A stretch of 64,000 bases of DNA from Glycomyces tenuis DSM 44171 (lineage in GTDB: Bacteria; Actinomycetota; Actinomycetes; Mycobacteriales; Micromonosporaceae): assembly GCF_000427885.1 (NCBI RefSeq), contig NZ_ATYW01000016.1, positions 124,135-188,134 of the forward strand, read 5' to 3'. Shown here in pieces: positions 35,331 through 45,089 of the stretch. The notes beneath the pieces were generated by a model. The model worked only from the letters and a program-made list of their open reading frames with translations. It did no database searches and was not told the DNA's origin. Position numbers and translations under genes: made by a program. Position 1 is the first letter of the stretch, and each line of letters begins with the position of its first letter.

Positions 35331-36478
35331 TGCCCCTCACGGCGGATGTTCAGTTCCGCGTTCACATCACGATCATGCACGGCACCGCATCCACATTGCC
35401 AGAGGCGGATCTTGAGCCCGGCCAGTCCTTTCGGCCCTGAGAGCGATCCGCATGCCGAACACAGTTGCGTGGAGGGAAAGAACCGATCGATCCGAACGAA
35501 GGTTCGCCCCCGTCGCTCGGCCTTCGACTCCAAGCGGGAAAGGAACCCGCCGAATGCCTGATCGTGCAGACTCTTCGCCCCGCGACCGCGCACCGGGCCT
35601 TTGACATTGAGGTCTTCGACGTACACGGCCTGGTTCTCTTCGAGTATCGCCTTGACCTGTTTGTCGAGCCAATCATCTCTCCTGTCACGGATCCGCTCGT
35701 GGATCCGAGCCAGCTTCAACCGGGCCCGCTCCCGATTCGCAGAGCACCGCTGTTTTCGCGCCAGTTCCCGCTGCGATCGCTTGAGCTTGCGTTCGAGCGA
35801 TCGGAAGAATTTCGGCGACTCGATCACCTTGCCTCCGCGTAGAACGGCGAAATCCTTCAAACCCAGATCGATCCCCGTCGCGGCCTCGGGCAATGGCTCC
35901 TGCGATGCGGCGTCCTCGTCGACGGCCACTACAAAACTGGCGTAGTATCGGCCGGCTGCGGTCTTGATCACCGTCACCGAAGACGGATCGGAGGGTAGTT
36001 CCCTCGACCAGGCGACTTTGACATCGCCGATTTTCGGCAACCGCAGCCGCCCGTCGCCGAGCACTCGGAACCGACCATTGCGCGTGAATCGCACCGCCTG
36101 CCTATGTGAGCGCCGTTTGAATCTCGGCGGGCCGATCTTCGGGCCCGGCCGCTTCCCCGATCGGGAATCGAAGAATGCCCGCCAGGCTCGGTCGCAGTCC
36201 GCCAGGGCCTGCTGGAGCACCACCGCCGAGACCTCGACCAACCAGGCTCTCTCCGGTGTCCGTTTCGCCTCGGTGATCAACCGCTTGGACAACGTCGCCG
36301 CGCTCGGGTAAGGCGACCGATCATTATGCGCCGCACGCCGTACGGCGATCGCATCGTTGTAGATCACGCGGGCGCATCCGAATGACCGCGCCAGCGCTTC
36401 GCGCTGTGAGGCGGTCGGATACAGGCGGAACCGGTAGCGTGAACGCTGCGGCGGTGGGACGTCGCGGTATCGTCGCAC
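35180..36478 (-). CDS. tnpB: Stand-alone TnpB (IS1341-type), RNA-guided nuclease
   Basis: A 432-residue TnpB of the IS200/IS605 group, ancestor of Cas12. The N-terminal part has RYRFRLYPTASQREALARSFGCARVIYNDA. The RuvC triad is intact: Asp204 in GIDLGLKDF, Glu288 in VYVEDLNVKG and Asp371 in VHDRDVNAELN. The zinc finger has CSAC at 340-343 and an unusual C-x-C (WQCGCG) as second half. No tnpA transposase is present, so movement would need one in trans. The start is inferred as GTG 36478, without a clear ribosome site. Base composition is visibly lower in GC than the neighbours, consistent with transfer. Confidence 0.88.
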   Translation of the reverse strand: MRRYRDVPPPQRSRYRFRLYPTASQREALARSFGCARVIYNDAIAVRRAAHNDRSPYPSAATLSKRLITEAKRTPERAWLVEVSAVVLQQALADCDRAWRAFFDSRSGKRPGPKIGPPRFKRRSHRQAVRFTRNGRFRVLGDGRLRLPKIGDVKVAWSRELPSDPSSVTVIKTAAGRYYASFVVAVDEDAASQEPLPEAATGIDLGLKDFAVLRGGKVIESPKFFRSLERKLKRSQRELARKQRCSANRERARLKLARIHERIRDRRDDWLDKQVKAILEENQAVYVEDLNVKGPVRGRGAKSLHDQAFGGFLSRLESKAERRGRTFVRIDRFFPSTQLCSACGSLSGPKGLAGLKIRLWQCGCGAVHDRDVNAELNIRREGQRLADVAAGHAETRNASGGRIRPDTSGAARNPLQGRNEEPLGAGAAHAVL

Positions 36479-36506
36479 CGATGTCGTCAGTGAAGGGGTG
36501 AGCCGG

Positions 36507-37172
36507 GTGCATGTGGTGATCATGGGCTGCGGCCGCGTGGGTTCGCTCTTGGCGCGCAGCCTGGTGGAGCTGGGGCACACGGTCGGCGTCATCGACCAGA
36601 ATCCCAAGGCCTTCCGCCGGCTCGGCCCCGACTTCGACGAGACGACGGTCAGGGGCAACGGCTTCGACCGCGAGGTGCTGGCCAAGGCCGGCGTCCAGCG
36701 CGCCGACGCGTTCGTGTCGGTCTCCTCGGGCGACAACTCGAACATCATCGCCGCGCGCGTGGCACGCGAGAACTACGGCGTCCGCAACGTCATCGCCCGC
36801 ATCTACGACCCGCAGCGCGCCTCGGTGTACGAGCGGCTCGGCATCCCCACCGTCGCCACCGTCCGCTGGACGGCCGACCGGCTGCTGCGCCACCTGCTGC
36901 CCGAGGAGCAGCAGCCGCTGTGGCGCGACCCGACCGCGACGCTCTCGATGGTCGAGGTCCTGTACGACGAGGGCTGGGTCGGCGTGCCGCTGGCGGCGCT
37001 GGAGGCGGCGACGGGGCACCGCGTCGCCTATGTGACCCGTTTCGGGCGGGCGACGCTGCCGACCGACTCCTCGGTGCTCCAGGACGGCGACCAGGTGTAC
37101 ATGCTGGTGGCCGACGACGGCGCCGAGCAGGTCGCCGAGATCGCGGGCCGGGCCCCGCAGGGAGGTGTCTGA
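36507..37172 (+). CDS. TrkA-type potassium channel regulatory protein (first of pair)
   Basis: A 221-residue cytoplasmic protein with a TrkA-N Rossmann domain (VIMGCGRVGSLLARSL, GHTVGVIDQNP with the acidic ribose-binding residue) and a TrkA-C domain in the last 80 residues. It would bind NAD(H) or nucleotides and gate a potassium transporter. GTG at 36507 is preferred because AAGGGG lies 8 nt upstream and MHVVIMGCGR is the usual start; GTG 36498 and 36513 are alternatives. Its stop overlaps the next gene in TGATG. The pair corresponds to mycobacterial ceoB/ceoC. Confidence 0.92.
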   Translation: MHVVIMGCGRVGSLLARSLVELGHTVGVIDQNPKAFRRLGPDFDETTVRGNGFDREVLAKAGVQRADAFVSVSSGDNSNIIAARVARENYGVRNVIARIYDPQRASVYERLGIPTVATVRWTADRLLRHLLPEEQQPLWRDPTATLSMVEVLYDEGWVGVPLAALEAATGHRVAYVTRFGRATLPTDSSVLQDGDQVYMLVADDGAEQVAEIAGRAPQGGV

Positions 37173-37837
37173 TGCGCGTCGCCATCGCCGGAGCGGGCAA
37201 CGTGGGCCGCTCGATCGCCGCGGAGCTGGTCGGCAACGGCCACGAGGTGCTGCTCATCGAGCGCGACCCGGAGGCGATGCGGCCCGAGCGCGTCCCGGAG
37301 GCCGAGTGGCTGCTGGCAGACGCCTGCGAGCTGGAGAACCTGCGGCAGGCGCACTTGGAGGGGTGCGACGTGGCGGTGGCGGCCACCGGCGACGACAAGG
37401 TGAACCTGGTCGTCAGCCTGCTGTCGAAGACCGAGTTCGCGGTGCCGCGCGTGGTCGCTCGCGTCAACCGCGCCGAGAACGAGTGGCTGTTCGACGAGGA
37501 GTGGGGCGTCGACGTCTCGGTCTCCAAGCCCAGGCTGCTGGCGGCGCTCGTCGAGGAGGCCGTCAGCGTCGGCGACCTGGTGCGGCTGCTGAGCTTCCGC
37601 CAGTCGCAGGCGAACCTGGTGGAGATCACGCTGCCGGTCGACGCGCCGCACGTGGGCAGGACGGTGGCGGAGGTGCCGCTGCCGCGGGACGTGGCGCTGG
37701 TGGCGATCATCCGGGGGCGCAGGGTCATCGCTCCCAGCCCGGACGACACGCTGGAGGCCGGGGACGAGCTCGTGTTCGTCTGCAACGAGGACGCCGAGGA
37801 CGCGGCGCGCGCGGTCATCCTGGGCAAGTCCCGCTGA
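37172..37837 (+). CDS. TrkA-type potassium channel regulatory protein (second of pair)
   Basis: A 221-residue paralogue of the preceding gene: TrkA-N domain from the first residue (VAIAGAGNVGRSIAAELV, VLLIERDPEAM) and a C-terminal TrkA-C domain (VEITLPVDAPHVGRTVAEV, PDDTLEAGDELVFVC). Both subunits probably assemble into a hetero-oligomeric gating ring on a Trk/Ktr channel. No trkH/ktrB membrane subunit is in the window; the neighbouring APC permease is the only transporter nearby. Translation is coupled to the upstream gene by the one-base TGATG overlap. Confidence 0.93.
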   Translation: MRVAIAGAGNVGRSIAAELVGNGHEVLLIERDPEAMRPERVPEAEWLLADACELENLRQAHLEGCDVAVAATGDDKVNLVVSLLSKTEFAVPRVVARVNRAENEWLFDEEWGVDVSVSKPRLLAALVEEAVSVGDLVRLLSFRQSQANLVEITLPVDAPHVGRTVAEVPLPRDVALVAIIRGRRVIAPSPDDTLEAGDELVFVCNEDAEDAARAVILGKSR

Positions 37838-37924
37838 GCTCGGCCGGGGCATGACTCGGCCCGCCCGCCTTTACATCGGGGGCCTTGCCGTAATATATTT
37901 AAGGTTCTCGATGTATTAATCAAC

Positions 37925-37938
37925 TGGGAGCGCTATCA
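37925..37938 (+). promoter_or_regulatory. CebR/CelR-like operator overlapping the LPMO translation start
   Basis: TGGGAGCGCTATCA matches the actinobacterial cellobiose-repressor consensus TGGGAGCGCTCCCA at 12 of 14 positions, with a perfect left half. Its GGGAG also serves as ribosome-binding site and its last A is the first base of the ATG. Repression by a CebR-type LacI protein, relieved by cello-oligosaccharides, is inferred. Confidence 0.65.
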
Positions 37939-39023
37939 TGCTCAAAGTACCCAAACGCCTCCGAAGCGTGCTGCTCGTCCTCGGGGCGGTCGTCGTCGCC
38001 GGTGGCTCGGCGCTGTTCTTCGTGCAGCCCGCCGCCAGCCACGGCACCGCCACCAGCCCGCCCGCCCGGCACTACAGCTGCTGGGAGCGCTGGGGCGACG
38101 ACCACCTGAACCCGGACATGGCCCAAGAGGACCCCATGTGCTGGCAGGCCTGGCAGGCCAATCCCAACACCATGTGGAACTGGAACGGCCTCCTGCGCGA
38201 GGGCATGCAGGGCCAGCACGAGTCACGCATCCCCGACAACCAGCTCTGCTCCGGCGGCCAGGCCGAGGGCGGGCGCTACAACTCCCTCGACGAACCGGGC
38301 GCCTGGCACACCACGCCGCTCGACAACGACTTCACCCTCCACTACGAGGACACCGCCACGCACGGCGGCGACTACTACTGGGTGTACGTCACCAAGCAGG
38401 GATACGACGCCACCACCGACGCACTCGACTGGGGCGACCTCGAACGGGTCGTCGAGACCGGCGTGTACGAGCCGGGCGAAGAGGTCGACATCCCCGTGAG
38501 CGCGCCGGGCCGCACCGGCCGACACGTGGTCTACGTGGTCTGGCAGGCCAGCCACATCGACCAGACCTTCTACTCCTGCTCCGACGTCTGGTTCGGCGAG
38601 GGCGGGCCCACGGACCCGCCGGACGACCCGACCACGCCCGACGAGCCGGACGACCCCACGACCCCCGACGACCCCACGACCCCCGATGAGCCCGACGACC
38701 CGACCACGCCTGGCGGCGACCTCAGCTGCTCGGCCACGGCCACGGTCAACAGCTGGGGCTCGGGCGCGACCGTCGAGGTCACCGTCGACAACACCGGATC
38801 GCGGACGGTCCACGCCTGGATGCTCCACTGGCATTGGCCGGAAGGCTCGGACGCGACCGTGACGAACATCTGGAACGCCGAGCATTCGCTGATGGGCGAC
38901 ATGGAGATGGCCGAACCGGTCGGATACAACCAGACCATCGACTCGGGAGGCTCGGTCTCCTTCGGCTTCAACGTCAGCGGCTCGCTGACATCGGCGCCGG
39001 AGTTCGACTGCCTGGCGTCGTAG
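37938..39023 (+). CDS. AA10 lytic polysaccharide monooxygenase with CBM2
   Basis: A 361-residue secreted copper enzyme that oxidatively cleaves cellulose or chitin chains. After the signal peptide (PAAS|H) the mature N-terminus is His35; with His124 (GAWHTTPL) it forms the copper histidine brace. The catalytic domain spans residues 35-215 and ends FYSCSDVWF. A linker of DDPTTPDEP repeats (about 216-250) leads to a family 2 carbohydrate-binding module (about 256-361, Cys at both ends). CBM2 and the CebR-like box point to cellulose. It sits between the trkA pair and DUF3159, adjacent in mycobacteria, so it is an accessory insertion. Confidence 0.94.
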   Translation: MLKVPKRLRSVLLVLGAVVVAGGSALFFVQPAASHGTATSPPARHYSCWERWGDDHLNPDMAQEDPMCWQAWQANPNTMWNWNGLLREGMQGQHESRIPDNQLCSGGQAEGGRYNSLDEPGAWHTTPLDNDFTLHYEDTATHGGDYYWVYVTKQGYDATTDALDWGDLERVVETGVYEPGEEVDIPVSAPGRTGRHVVYVVWQASHIDQTFYSCSDVWFGEGGPTDPPDDPTTPDEPDDPTTPDDPTTPDEPDDPTTPGGDLSCSATATVNSWGSGATVEVTVDNTGSRTVHAWMLHWHWPEGSDATVTNIWNAEHSLMGDMEMAEPVGYNQTIDSGGSVSFGFNVSGSLTSAPEFDCLAS

Positions 39024-39034
39024 CAGTGCCCTTG

Positions 39035-39052
39035 GGGCCTGTGAACAGGCCC
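39035..39052. terminator. Bidirectional palindromic terminator
   Basis: GGGCCTG-TGAA-CAGGCCC, 12 nt after the LPMO stop; it touches the stop codon of the convergent DUF3159 gene. Confidence 0.65.
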
Positions 39053-39780
39053 TAGGCGCCGCGGCTCTCGGGCCGCGGCGCCGCGGGTTCGTCGGCCTCG
39101 GCCGCCTCTTCGGCCGGGGCCGACTTCAGCGTGCGGCGCACGACCCAGATCGTCAGCGCGGTCAGCGCGACCGTCACCGGCGTGCCGCCGAACAGCGTCA
39201 CCCATCCCAGCGCGGTGTCGGCGTCGATCTGGTACAGCCAGATCCGGGCGGCGTTCTTGAGGATGAACACCACGCCCCACAGGACCGTGATCCAGCACAG
39301 GACGTCGACCAGCCGCTTGTTCTGGCGCCACTCCTTCTTCCCGCCCTGCGCGATCACGGCGTAGACCCAGCCGACGATCGGGTGGCGGAAGATCGCCGAG
39401 ACGATGAAGCCGACGCCGTAGACCGCGCCCCAGATGATCCCCGGCAGGTAGAAGTCGCGCGCGTCGTCGCTGCGCCAGGCCAGGAACGCGCCGAGCGCGA
39501 TGCCGAACAGGCCGTTGAGCGCGTACCGGACCGTCTCCTTGCGGGCCGCCCGCCAGACCGCGATGCCCACGGCGCTGGCGGCCGCGAGCACGATCGACCA
39601 CTGCAGGCCGTTCAGCGGCCCGAACTCGCGCTCGCCGAGGATCGGGTTGAGGACCACGAACAGGGTGATCGGGACGGCCGCCTCGATCACGCCCCTGACG
39701 CCGCCGAGCTGCTGCGAGAGCTGCTCGGAGAACGGGGGCAGCTCGTCGGGATCGGTGCGCTGCGGCGTCTCGGTGCTCAA
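39052..39780 (-). CDS. DUF3159 family membrane protein
   Basis: A 242-residue membrane protein of the actinobacterial DUF3159 family, with about six hydrophobic segments (AAVPITLFVVLNPIL, WSIVLAAASAVGIAV, ALNGLFGIALGAFLAW, GIIWGAVYGVGFIVSAIF, VDVLCWITVLWGVVFIL, VTVALTALTIWVV) and a short acidic C-terminal tail. Its function is not known; it is always near dut and the OB-fold gene. The start is inferred as TTG 39780, which has GGAAGG 7 nt upstream; longer in-frame extensions overlap the OB-fold gene. It is the last gene of the dut operon. Confidence 0.85.
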   Translation of the reverse strand: MSTETPQRTDPDELPPFSEQLSQQLGGVRGVIEAAVPITLFVVLNPILGEREFGPLNGLQWSIVLAAASAVGIAVWRAARKETVRYALNGLFGIALGAFLAWRSDDARDFYLPGIIWGAVYGVGFIVSAIFRHPIVGWVYAVIAQGGKKEWRQNKRLVDVLCWITVLWGVVFILKNAARIWLYQIDADTALGWVTLFGGTPVTVALTALTIWVVRRTLKSAPAEEAAEADEPAAPRPESRGA

Positions 39781-39808
39781 AGAGTGCCTTCCGGGTTCCT
39801 CGGCGCCT

Positions 39809-40219
39809 TCAGAGGCGGAGTTCGTAGATCGGGTTGTAGATGACAAATCGGCCGTCACCGCCCTGCGCCACTCGGCCGCGGGCGACGATCCTGGTCCCGG
39901 CCTCCAGGCCAACGATACGCCGTCGGCCCATCCAGACCAGTCCGACCTGACCGGTGCCGTCGAACAGTTCGGCCTCCACCGACGGCGAGCGGCCCTCGGC
40001 GCGCAGCACGACGGTGCGCAGGCGACCGGCGACGACGACCGACTGGCGCGCCTCGATCCGCTCGACCGGCGTGTACTCGGCGTCGGCCTCCCCCTCGCCG
40101 CCGGTCCTGCGGGCGGCGATCTCGTCGCGCACGTTCGCGGCGAACAGCTCCTGCGAGGGGGCGGCCAGGCGGCGGAGCCACCGCTTCCAGCCGGGGGCGG
40201 GGTCGTCGGGCACGGTCAC
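39809..40219 (-). CDS. OB-fold nucleic acid-binding protein
   Basis: A 136-residue protein with an OB-fold in its second half: VVVAGRLRTVVLRAEGR, ELFDGTGQVGLVWMGRRRIVGLEAGTRIVARGRV and GRFVIYNPIYEL, the typical five-strand order of single-stranded nucleic acid-binding domains. The basic N-terminus (WKRWLRRL) may aid membrane or nucleic acid contact. It corresponds to Rv2694c. The GTG at 40219 is the first start after DUF3710. The genes are closely packed (42 and 28 bp gaps), so a shared transcript is likely. Confidence 0.85.
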   Translation of the reverse strand: MTVPDDPAPGWKRWLRRLAAPSQELFAANVRDEIAARRTGGEGEADAEYTPVERIEARQSVVVAGRLRTVVLRAEGRSPSVEAELFDGTGQVGLVWMGRRRIVGLEAGTRIVARGRVAQGGDGRFVIYNPIYELRL

Positions 40220-40261
40220 CGTGGCGCCCCTCGGCGGGGCCTGCGGGCCATCGAACCCGGC

Positions 40262-41008
40262 CTACCGCTTGCGGGGGCGGGGCGAGGGCTTGCGCCTGAC
40301 CTTCGGCTTGGGGGTGTCCCCGGCCGCGACGATGGCGCGGGTGCCGTCGCCGCCCTCGGCCTTGCGCTGCGCGATGCGCGCCGCGGCCTCCTCGGCCATC
40401 TTCGGCGGCAGCTTCAGCGGCAGGGGCTCGCGGACCGGCATGGCCAGGTTGCCGCGGTCGACGACGAGGTTGCGCAGGGCCTCGTCGAGCTCGGGCGCGG
40501 CGTCCTCGTCGGTGGCGCGCTTGCCCTGGAAGGTGGCCTGGACGAACCAGCGCGGGCCGTCGACGCCCACGAAGCGCACCGTGTTGGTGCCCTTCTGGCC
40601 GGCGACCCGCGCGATGAGCTCCTCGCCCCAGCGTCCCTCCACCGTCTCGACCTTGCCGCCCTGGCCGGTGACCTGAGCGGTGAGCTCCTCGCGCATCTCC
40701 TCCCAGATGCCCTCGCTGCGCGGCGCGGCGCGGACGAGCAGCTGGAGGGCGGAGGAGCCGGTGGTGAGGACGACCTGGCTGATGTTGCCCTTGGCGTCGG
40801 TCTGGGCCTGGAAGCCCACGCCCTTGGGGATGGGCAGGCGGATCGCTCCCAGGTCGAGGCGGCGCAGCTCGTCCTCGGGAGCGTCGGCGGCGTCGAAGGG
40901 GCCTTCGGTGACCTCTCGGTCGACCTCTTCACCGCTCTCGGCCAGCGAGTCGAGGACCGCTCCCTCGCTGGGGCGCTGCTTTTTCGACGACCGTCGCCGT
41001 CTAAACAC
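40262..41008 (-). CDS. DUF3710 family protein
   Basis: A 248-residue soluble actinobacterial protein. A basic start ([11 protein letters not shown]) and an acidic linker lead to the conserved domain with [17 protein letters not shown] and [15 protein letters not shown], and a basic Pro/Arg C-terminal tail ([11 protein letters not shown]). The function is unknown; conserved linkage to dut has suggested a role in nucleic acid or envelope upkeep, which is not shown here. The GTG start at 41008 lies inside the end of dut (8-bp overlap), so translation is coupled. Confidence 0.87.
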   Translation of the reverse strand: MFRRRRSSKKQRPSEGAVLDSLAESGEEVDREVTEGPFDAADAPEDELRRLDLGAIRLPIPKGVGFQAQTDAKGNISQVVLTTGSSALQLLVRAAPRSEGIWEEMREELTAQVTGQGGKVETVEGRWGEELIARVAGQKGTNTVRFVGVDGPRWFVQATFQGKRATDEDAAPELDEALRNLVVDRGNLAMPVREPLPLKLPPKMAEEAAARIAQRKAEGGDGTRAIVAAGDTPKPKVRRKPSPRPRKR

Positions 41009-41477
41009 GTTCGTTCTCCTCTGCGAGTCGGCGGTGTCCGCCGGTGGACCCGTGGCCGTTCGCGCCGCGCCGGGTGGGGGCCAGTTCGTCGACCTCGGTG
41101 AAGCGGGCTCGTACTACAGGTTGGATCACCAATTGTGCGATACGGTCCCCGCGTTCGATGACGGCGGTCCGCTCCGGATCGAGGTTGACGAGGTTGATCT
41201 TGATCTCACCGCGGTAGCCGGAGTCGATGGTGCCCGGGGCGTTGGCGATGGTGACGCCGAGGCGGTGGGCCAGGCCGGAGCGGGGGTTGGTGTAGCCGAC
41301 GTAGCCGTCGGGTACGGCCACGGCCACGCCGGTGGGGACGAGGACGCGCCGCCCGGGGGCGAGCTCGACGGTTTCGGCGGAGTAGAGGTCGGCCCCGGCG
41401 TCGCCGGGGTGGGCGTACGTCGGGACGGGCAGGTCCGGGTCGATGCGCCTGATGGCGACCGGCACGTCGGCGTTCAC
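41001..41477 (-). CDS. dut: dUTP diphosphatase (dUTPase)
   Basis: Trimeric dUTPase hydrolyses dUTP to dUMP, keeping uracil out of DNA and supplying thymidylate synthesis. The 158-residue protein has the five family motifs: [54 protein letters not shown], and the C-terminal [11 protein letters not shown]. The substrate-discriminating tyrosine is in DSGYRGE. The final motif has Ala-Asn-Gly-His where many have xGFGSTG, a mild variant. The GTG at 41477 has AAGGAGG upstream and is divergent from the DUF3093 gene. dut heads the DUF3710, OB-fold, DUF3159 operon. Confidence 0.95.
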   Translation of the reverse strand: MNADVPVAIRRIDPDLPVPTYAHPGDAGADLYSAETVELAPGRRVLVPTGVAVAVPDGYVGYTNPRSGLAHRLGVTIANAPGTIDSGYRGEIKINLVNLDPERTAVIERGDRIAQLVIQPVVRARFTEVDELAPTRRGANGHGSTGGHRRLAEENERV

Positions 41478-41518
41478 AGTCTGCTGCCTCCTTGAGTTCG
41501 AGGGCTATGGTCTCAGAC

Positions 41519-42004
41519 ATGGAGAGTCGAGAACGGTACGCCGAGCGGATGCGGATGCCGTGGGCGGGCTGGCTCGCGGTCCTCGCGTTCGCGACGCTGG
41601 CGGCGGGCCTGTCGAATTTCGGGGATCTGCGCTGGTGGCGGGTCGCGGCGAGCGTCGCGGTCTTCGTCGCGGTGCTGGCCGGGGCCTGGTGGCTGGGCCG
41701 CCTGCCGGTGCGGGTGGTCGAGAGCGGCGGGGACGGCGAGGTGTGGCTGCACGTGGACGACGCGAAGCTGCCGATGTCGGCGGTGTCCGAGGTCCAGGTG
41801 CTGGACCGGACGGCGTATTCGGACGCGCTGGGGGTCGCCCTGCATCCGCTGGCGTTCGTGGTGCAGCGGCCCTGGCTCAAGCGCGGGGTGCGGATCGTCC
41901 TGGACGACCCGGAGGACCCCACGCCCTATTGGGTGGTCTCCTCCCGGCGTCCCGAGCGGCTGCGGGAGGCGCTGGCGGTGCCCGTCGGGTCGCCGGCCGC
42001 CTGA
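41519..42004 (+). CDS. DUF3093 family membrane protein
   Basis: A 161-residue actinobacterial membrane protein. Two hydrophobic helices (WAGWLAVLAFATLAAGL and VAASVAVFVAVLAGAWWLG) are followed by a cytoplasmic domain with strands and the motif LHPLAFVVQRPWLKRGVRIVLDDPEDPTPYWVVSSRRPERL, a PH-like family signature. The role is unknown. The ATG at 41519 follows TATGGT (41506-41511) by 7 nt, so a leaderless transcript is likely; the same short spacer carries the dut promoter on the other strand. It corresponds to Rv2698. Confidence 0.85.
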   Translation: MESRERYAERMRMPWAGWLAVLAFATLAAGLSNFGDLRWWRVAASVAVFVAVLAGAWWLGRLPVRVVESGGDGEVWLHVDDAKLPMSAVSEVQVLDRTAYSDALGVALHPLAFVVQRPWLKRGVRIVLDDPEDPTPYWVVSSRRPERLREALAVPVGSPAA

Positions 42005-42031
42005 GCGGCGCGCAGCGCGGCGAGACGGCGA

Positions 42032-42065
42032 GACGCCCGAATGCCGGTGTCGGCACCCGGGCGTC
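42032..42065. terminator. Bidirectional stem-loop terminator
   Basis: GACGCCCG (42032-42039) pairs with CGGGCGTC (42058-42065), with an inner GCCG/CGGC stem, between the convergent DUF3093 and DUF4193 genes. Confidence 0.7.
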
Positions 42066-42113
42066 CGATGACGGGGCGGCGGGCCGGGCACGGCCCGGTT
42101 CGCGGAGTTCGTT

Positions 42114-42413
42114 CTAGGCGCAGTCCTTGCAGATCGGCTGGCCGTTCTTCTCCTTGGCGTACTGGCTCCGGTGGTGGACCAGGAAGCAGCTGGAGCAGCG
42201 GAACTCGTCGTTCTGCATCGGCAGGACCTTGACCGAGAGCTCCTCGTCGCCGAGGTCGGCGCCGGGCAGTTCGAAGTTCTCGGCCACTTCGGCCTCATCG
42301 ACGTCCACCGTCCCCGACTGGTCGCTGCGACCCTTGGCCAGCGCTTCGATGCTGTCGGGGCCGCCGGTGGCCTCTTCCTTGTCCCGGCGCGGGGCGTCGT
42401 AGTCGGTTGCCAT
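42114..42413 (-). CDS. DUF4193 family zinc-ribbon protein
   Basis: A 99-residue acidic actinobacterial protein. The N-terminal half is charged and probably unstructured (ATDYDAPRRDKEEATGG). The C-terminal half holds a four-cysteine ribbon, FRCSSCFLVHHRSQYA and ICKDCA, which should bind one zinc. The family is nearly universal in Actinobacteria and resembles RbpA-like regulators in size, but its role is not established. The ATG at 42413 has GGGAG 8 nt upstream. It corresponds to Rv2699c, opposite the Cei-like gene. Confidence 0.88.
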   Translation of the reverse strand: MATDYDAPRRDKEEATGGPDSIEALAKGRSDQSGTVDVDEAEVAENFELPGADLGDEELSVKVLPMQNDEFRCSSCFLVHHRSQYAKEKNGQPICKDCA

Positions 42414-42793
42414 CGTTTCCACTCCCATTGGTTTCTATGGCACAGGTGCGTCGAAGCGGCGCGAGTCCGAGGGCTGCGGCTGACGCCGCGGGGGCCTCCA
42501 CGGCTACGCTCGCGAAGCCGTGCGTCAGCGGCTACGGCGACGCTCGCGAGCCGTGAACAGCGTCCTCGGCCGCGCTCATTTCGACTTGGTTTCCTGGCGG
42601 GTTCTGTCCGTCCCTGCAGGCGGCGTACCTTACCGCGTGCAGTCCATTCGTATACACCATGTCGCTCGCTTTTTCATCCCCATTGTGGCGAGAAACACTC
42701 TTGTGGCGCGGGAAGTGAGTGTACCGCCTCTCGCCCACGAAGGCCGTCCCCGCACGATAGCCTTTGGACTACATCGAGAATGGGGAGGTCGCA
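42414..42793. other. 380-bp spacer upstream of the Cei-like gene
   Basis: It contains the divergent starts of the DUF4193 and Cei-like genes and, between 42500 and 42556, GC-rich repeats (GCCGTG at 42517 and 42550, 33 bp apart; a 27-bp unit at 42530-42556 that recurs downstream of sigA). The stretch 42560-42760 is less GC-rich and has no gene I can support. Confidence 0.5.
42530..42556 (+). repeat. 27-bp intergenic repeat, copy 1
   Basis: GGCTACGGCGACGCTCGCGAGCCGTGA matches 25 of 27 bases of the copy at 45246-45272. It contains the small inverted repeat GCTCGCGAGC. Both copies lie in non-coding spacers on either side of sigA. Confidence 0.6.
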
Positions 42794-43306
42794 GTGCGAA
42801 TCGCTCGTATCCGCGCGTTGACGGTTTTGTGTGCATTGGCGCTGGTAGCGGCATTGGCGACCCTGTGGGCAATTAGGAATGACTCGCAAGTGAGCGCCGG
42901 CGCGGACTGCGCCCCCGGGGCGGTCGAGATCAAGACCGCGCCGATCCCCGACCCCGAGCAGATCGAGGTGGTCGTCCTCAACGGCACGGAGCGGACGGGC
43001 CTGGCAGAGCAGGCGGCCGGCCAGTTGGAGGACCGCGGCTTCAAGGTCATCGAGGTGGGCGACACCGACGAGAGGATCGACGAGGCCGCGCTGGTGAAGT
43101 ACGGCCCCGAGGAGTACGCGGGCGGACTCCACACTCACGCGTACTTCTACGGCGGCCGCGACGGCTTCGACCTGGAGTGGGAGGAGCCGATCACCATCGT
43201 CCTCGGCGACGCGTTCAAAGAGGTCCGCTCCACTTCCGATGCGCGCCAGTCGTTCGCCCAGAGCGGTGGCATCACGACGCCCGATGGCACCTGCGCGGTA
43301 GAATAG
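42794..43306 (+). CDS. LytR C-terminal domain protein (Cei-like)
   Basis: A 170-residue envelope protein with one N-terminal signal-anchor helix ([22 protein letters not shown]) and an extracytoplasmic LytR_C domain ([34 protein letters not shown]), here without a catalytic LytR-CpsA-Psr domain. By position between DUF4193 and sigA it is the counterpart of Rv2700 (cei), which is needed for cell envelope integrity in M. tuberculosis; equal function is inferred. The GTG at 42794 has GGGGAGG 5 nt upstream. Two cysteines (near residues 32 and 167) could form a disulfide. Confidence 0.85.
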   Translation: MRIARIRALTVLCALALVAALATLWAIRNDSQVSAGADCAPGAVEIKTAPIPDPEQIEVVVLNGTERTGLAEQAAGQLEDRGFKVIEVGDTDERIDEAALVKYGPEEYAGGLHTHAYFYGGRDGFDLEWEEPITIVLGDAFKEVRSTSDARQSFAQSGGITTPDGTCAVE

Positions 43307-43520
43307 GTCGCCGTCACGCCCCTCGAACCACTGCCATCGTCATCAAAAATGCGGAAACTCAGCTCGAAACGGCATCACGGACGGGCCGGTAGCGAATTTC
43401 GGCGCTACAATTCACGCTTGCCCGGTCGTGTTGCGACCTGGGCTGCCGACCCAATATCCAATGCTCACCCGCCATGGAGCCCGGCTCCGCCGTGCCCGCC
43501 ATTGCCTCGGAAGGTTGCTC

Positions 43521-45089
<1,569 letters not shown>

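Larger units (their letters stand above)
35145..36497 (-). mobile_element. IS605-group element carrying only tnpB
   Basis: Limits are set by the flanking genes: the APC permease starts at 35138 and the first trkA at about 36507. The ends of IS605-group elements have no terminal inverted repeats, so the exact joints cannot be fixed from one sequence. A TTTTCC/GGAAAA hairpin near 35154-35171 may be the right-end hairpin. Confidence 0.5.
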
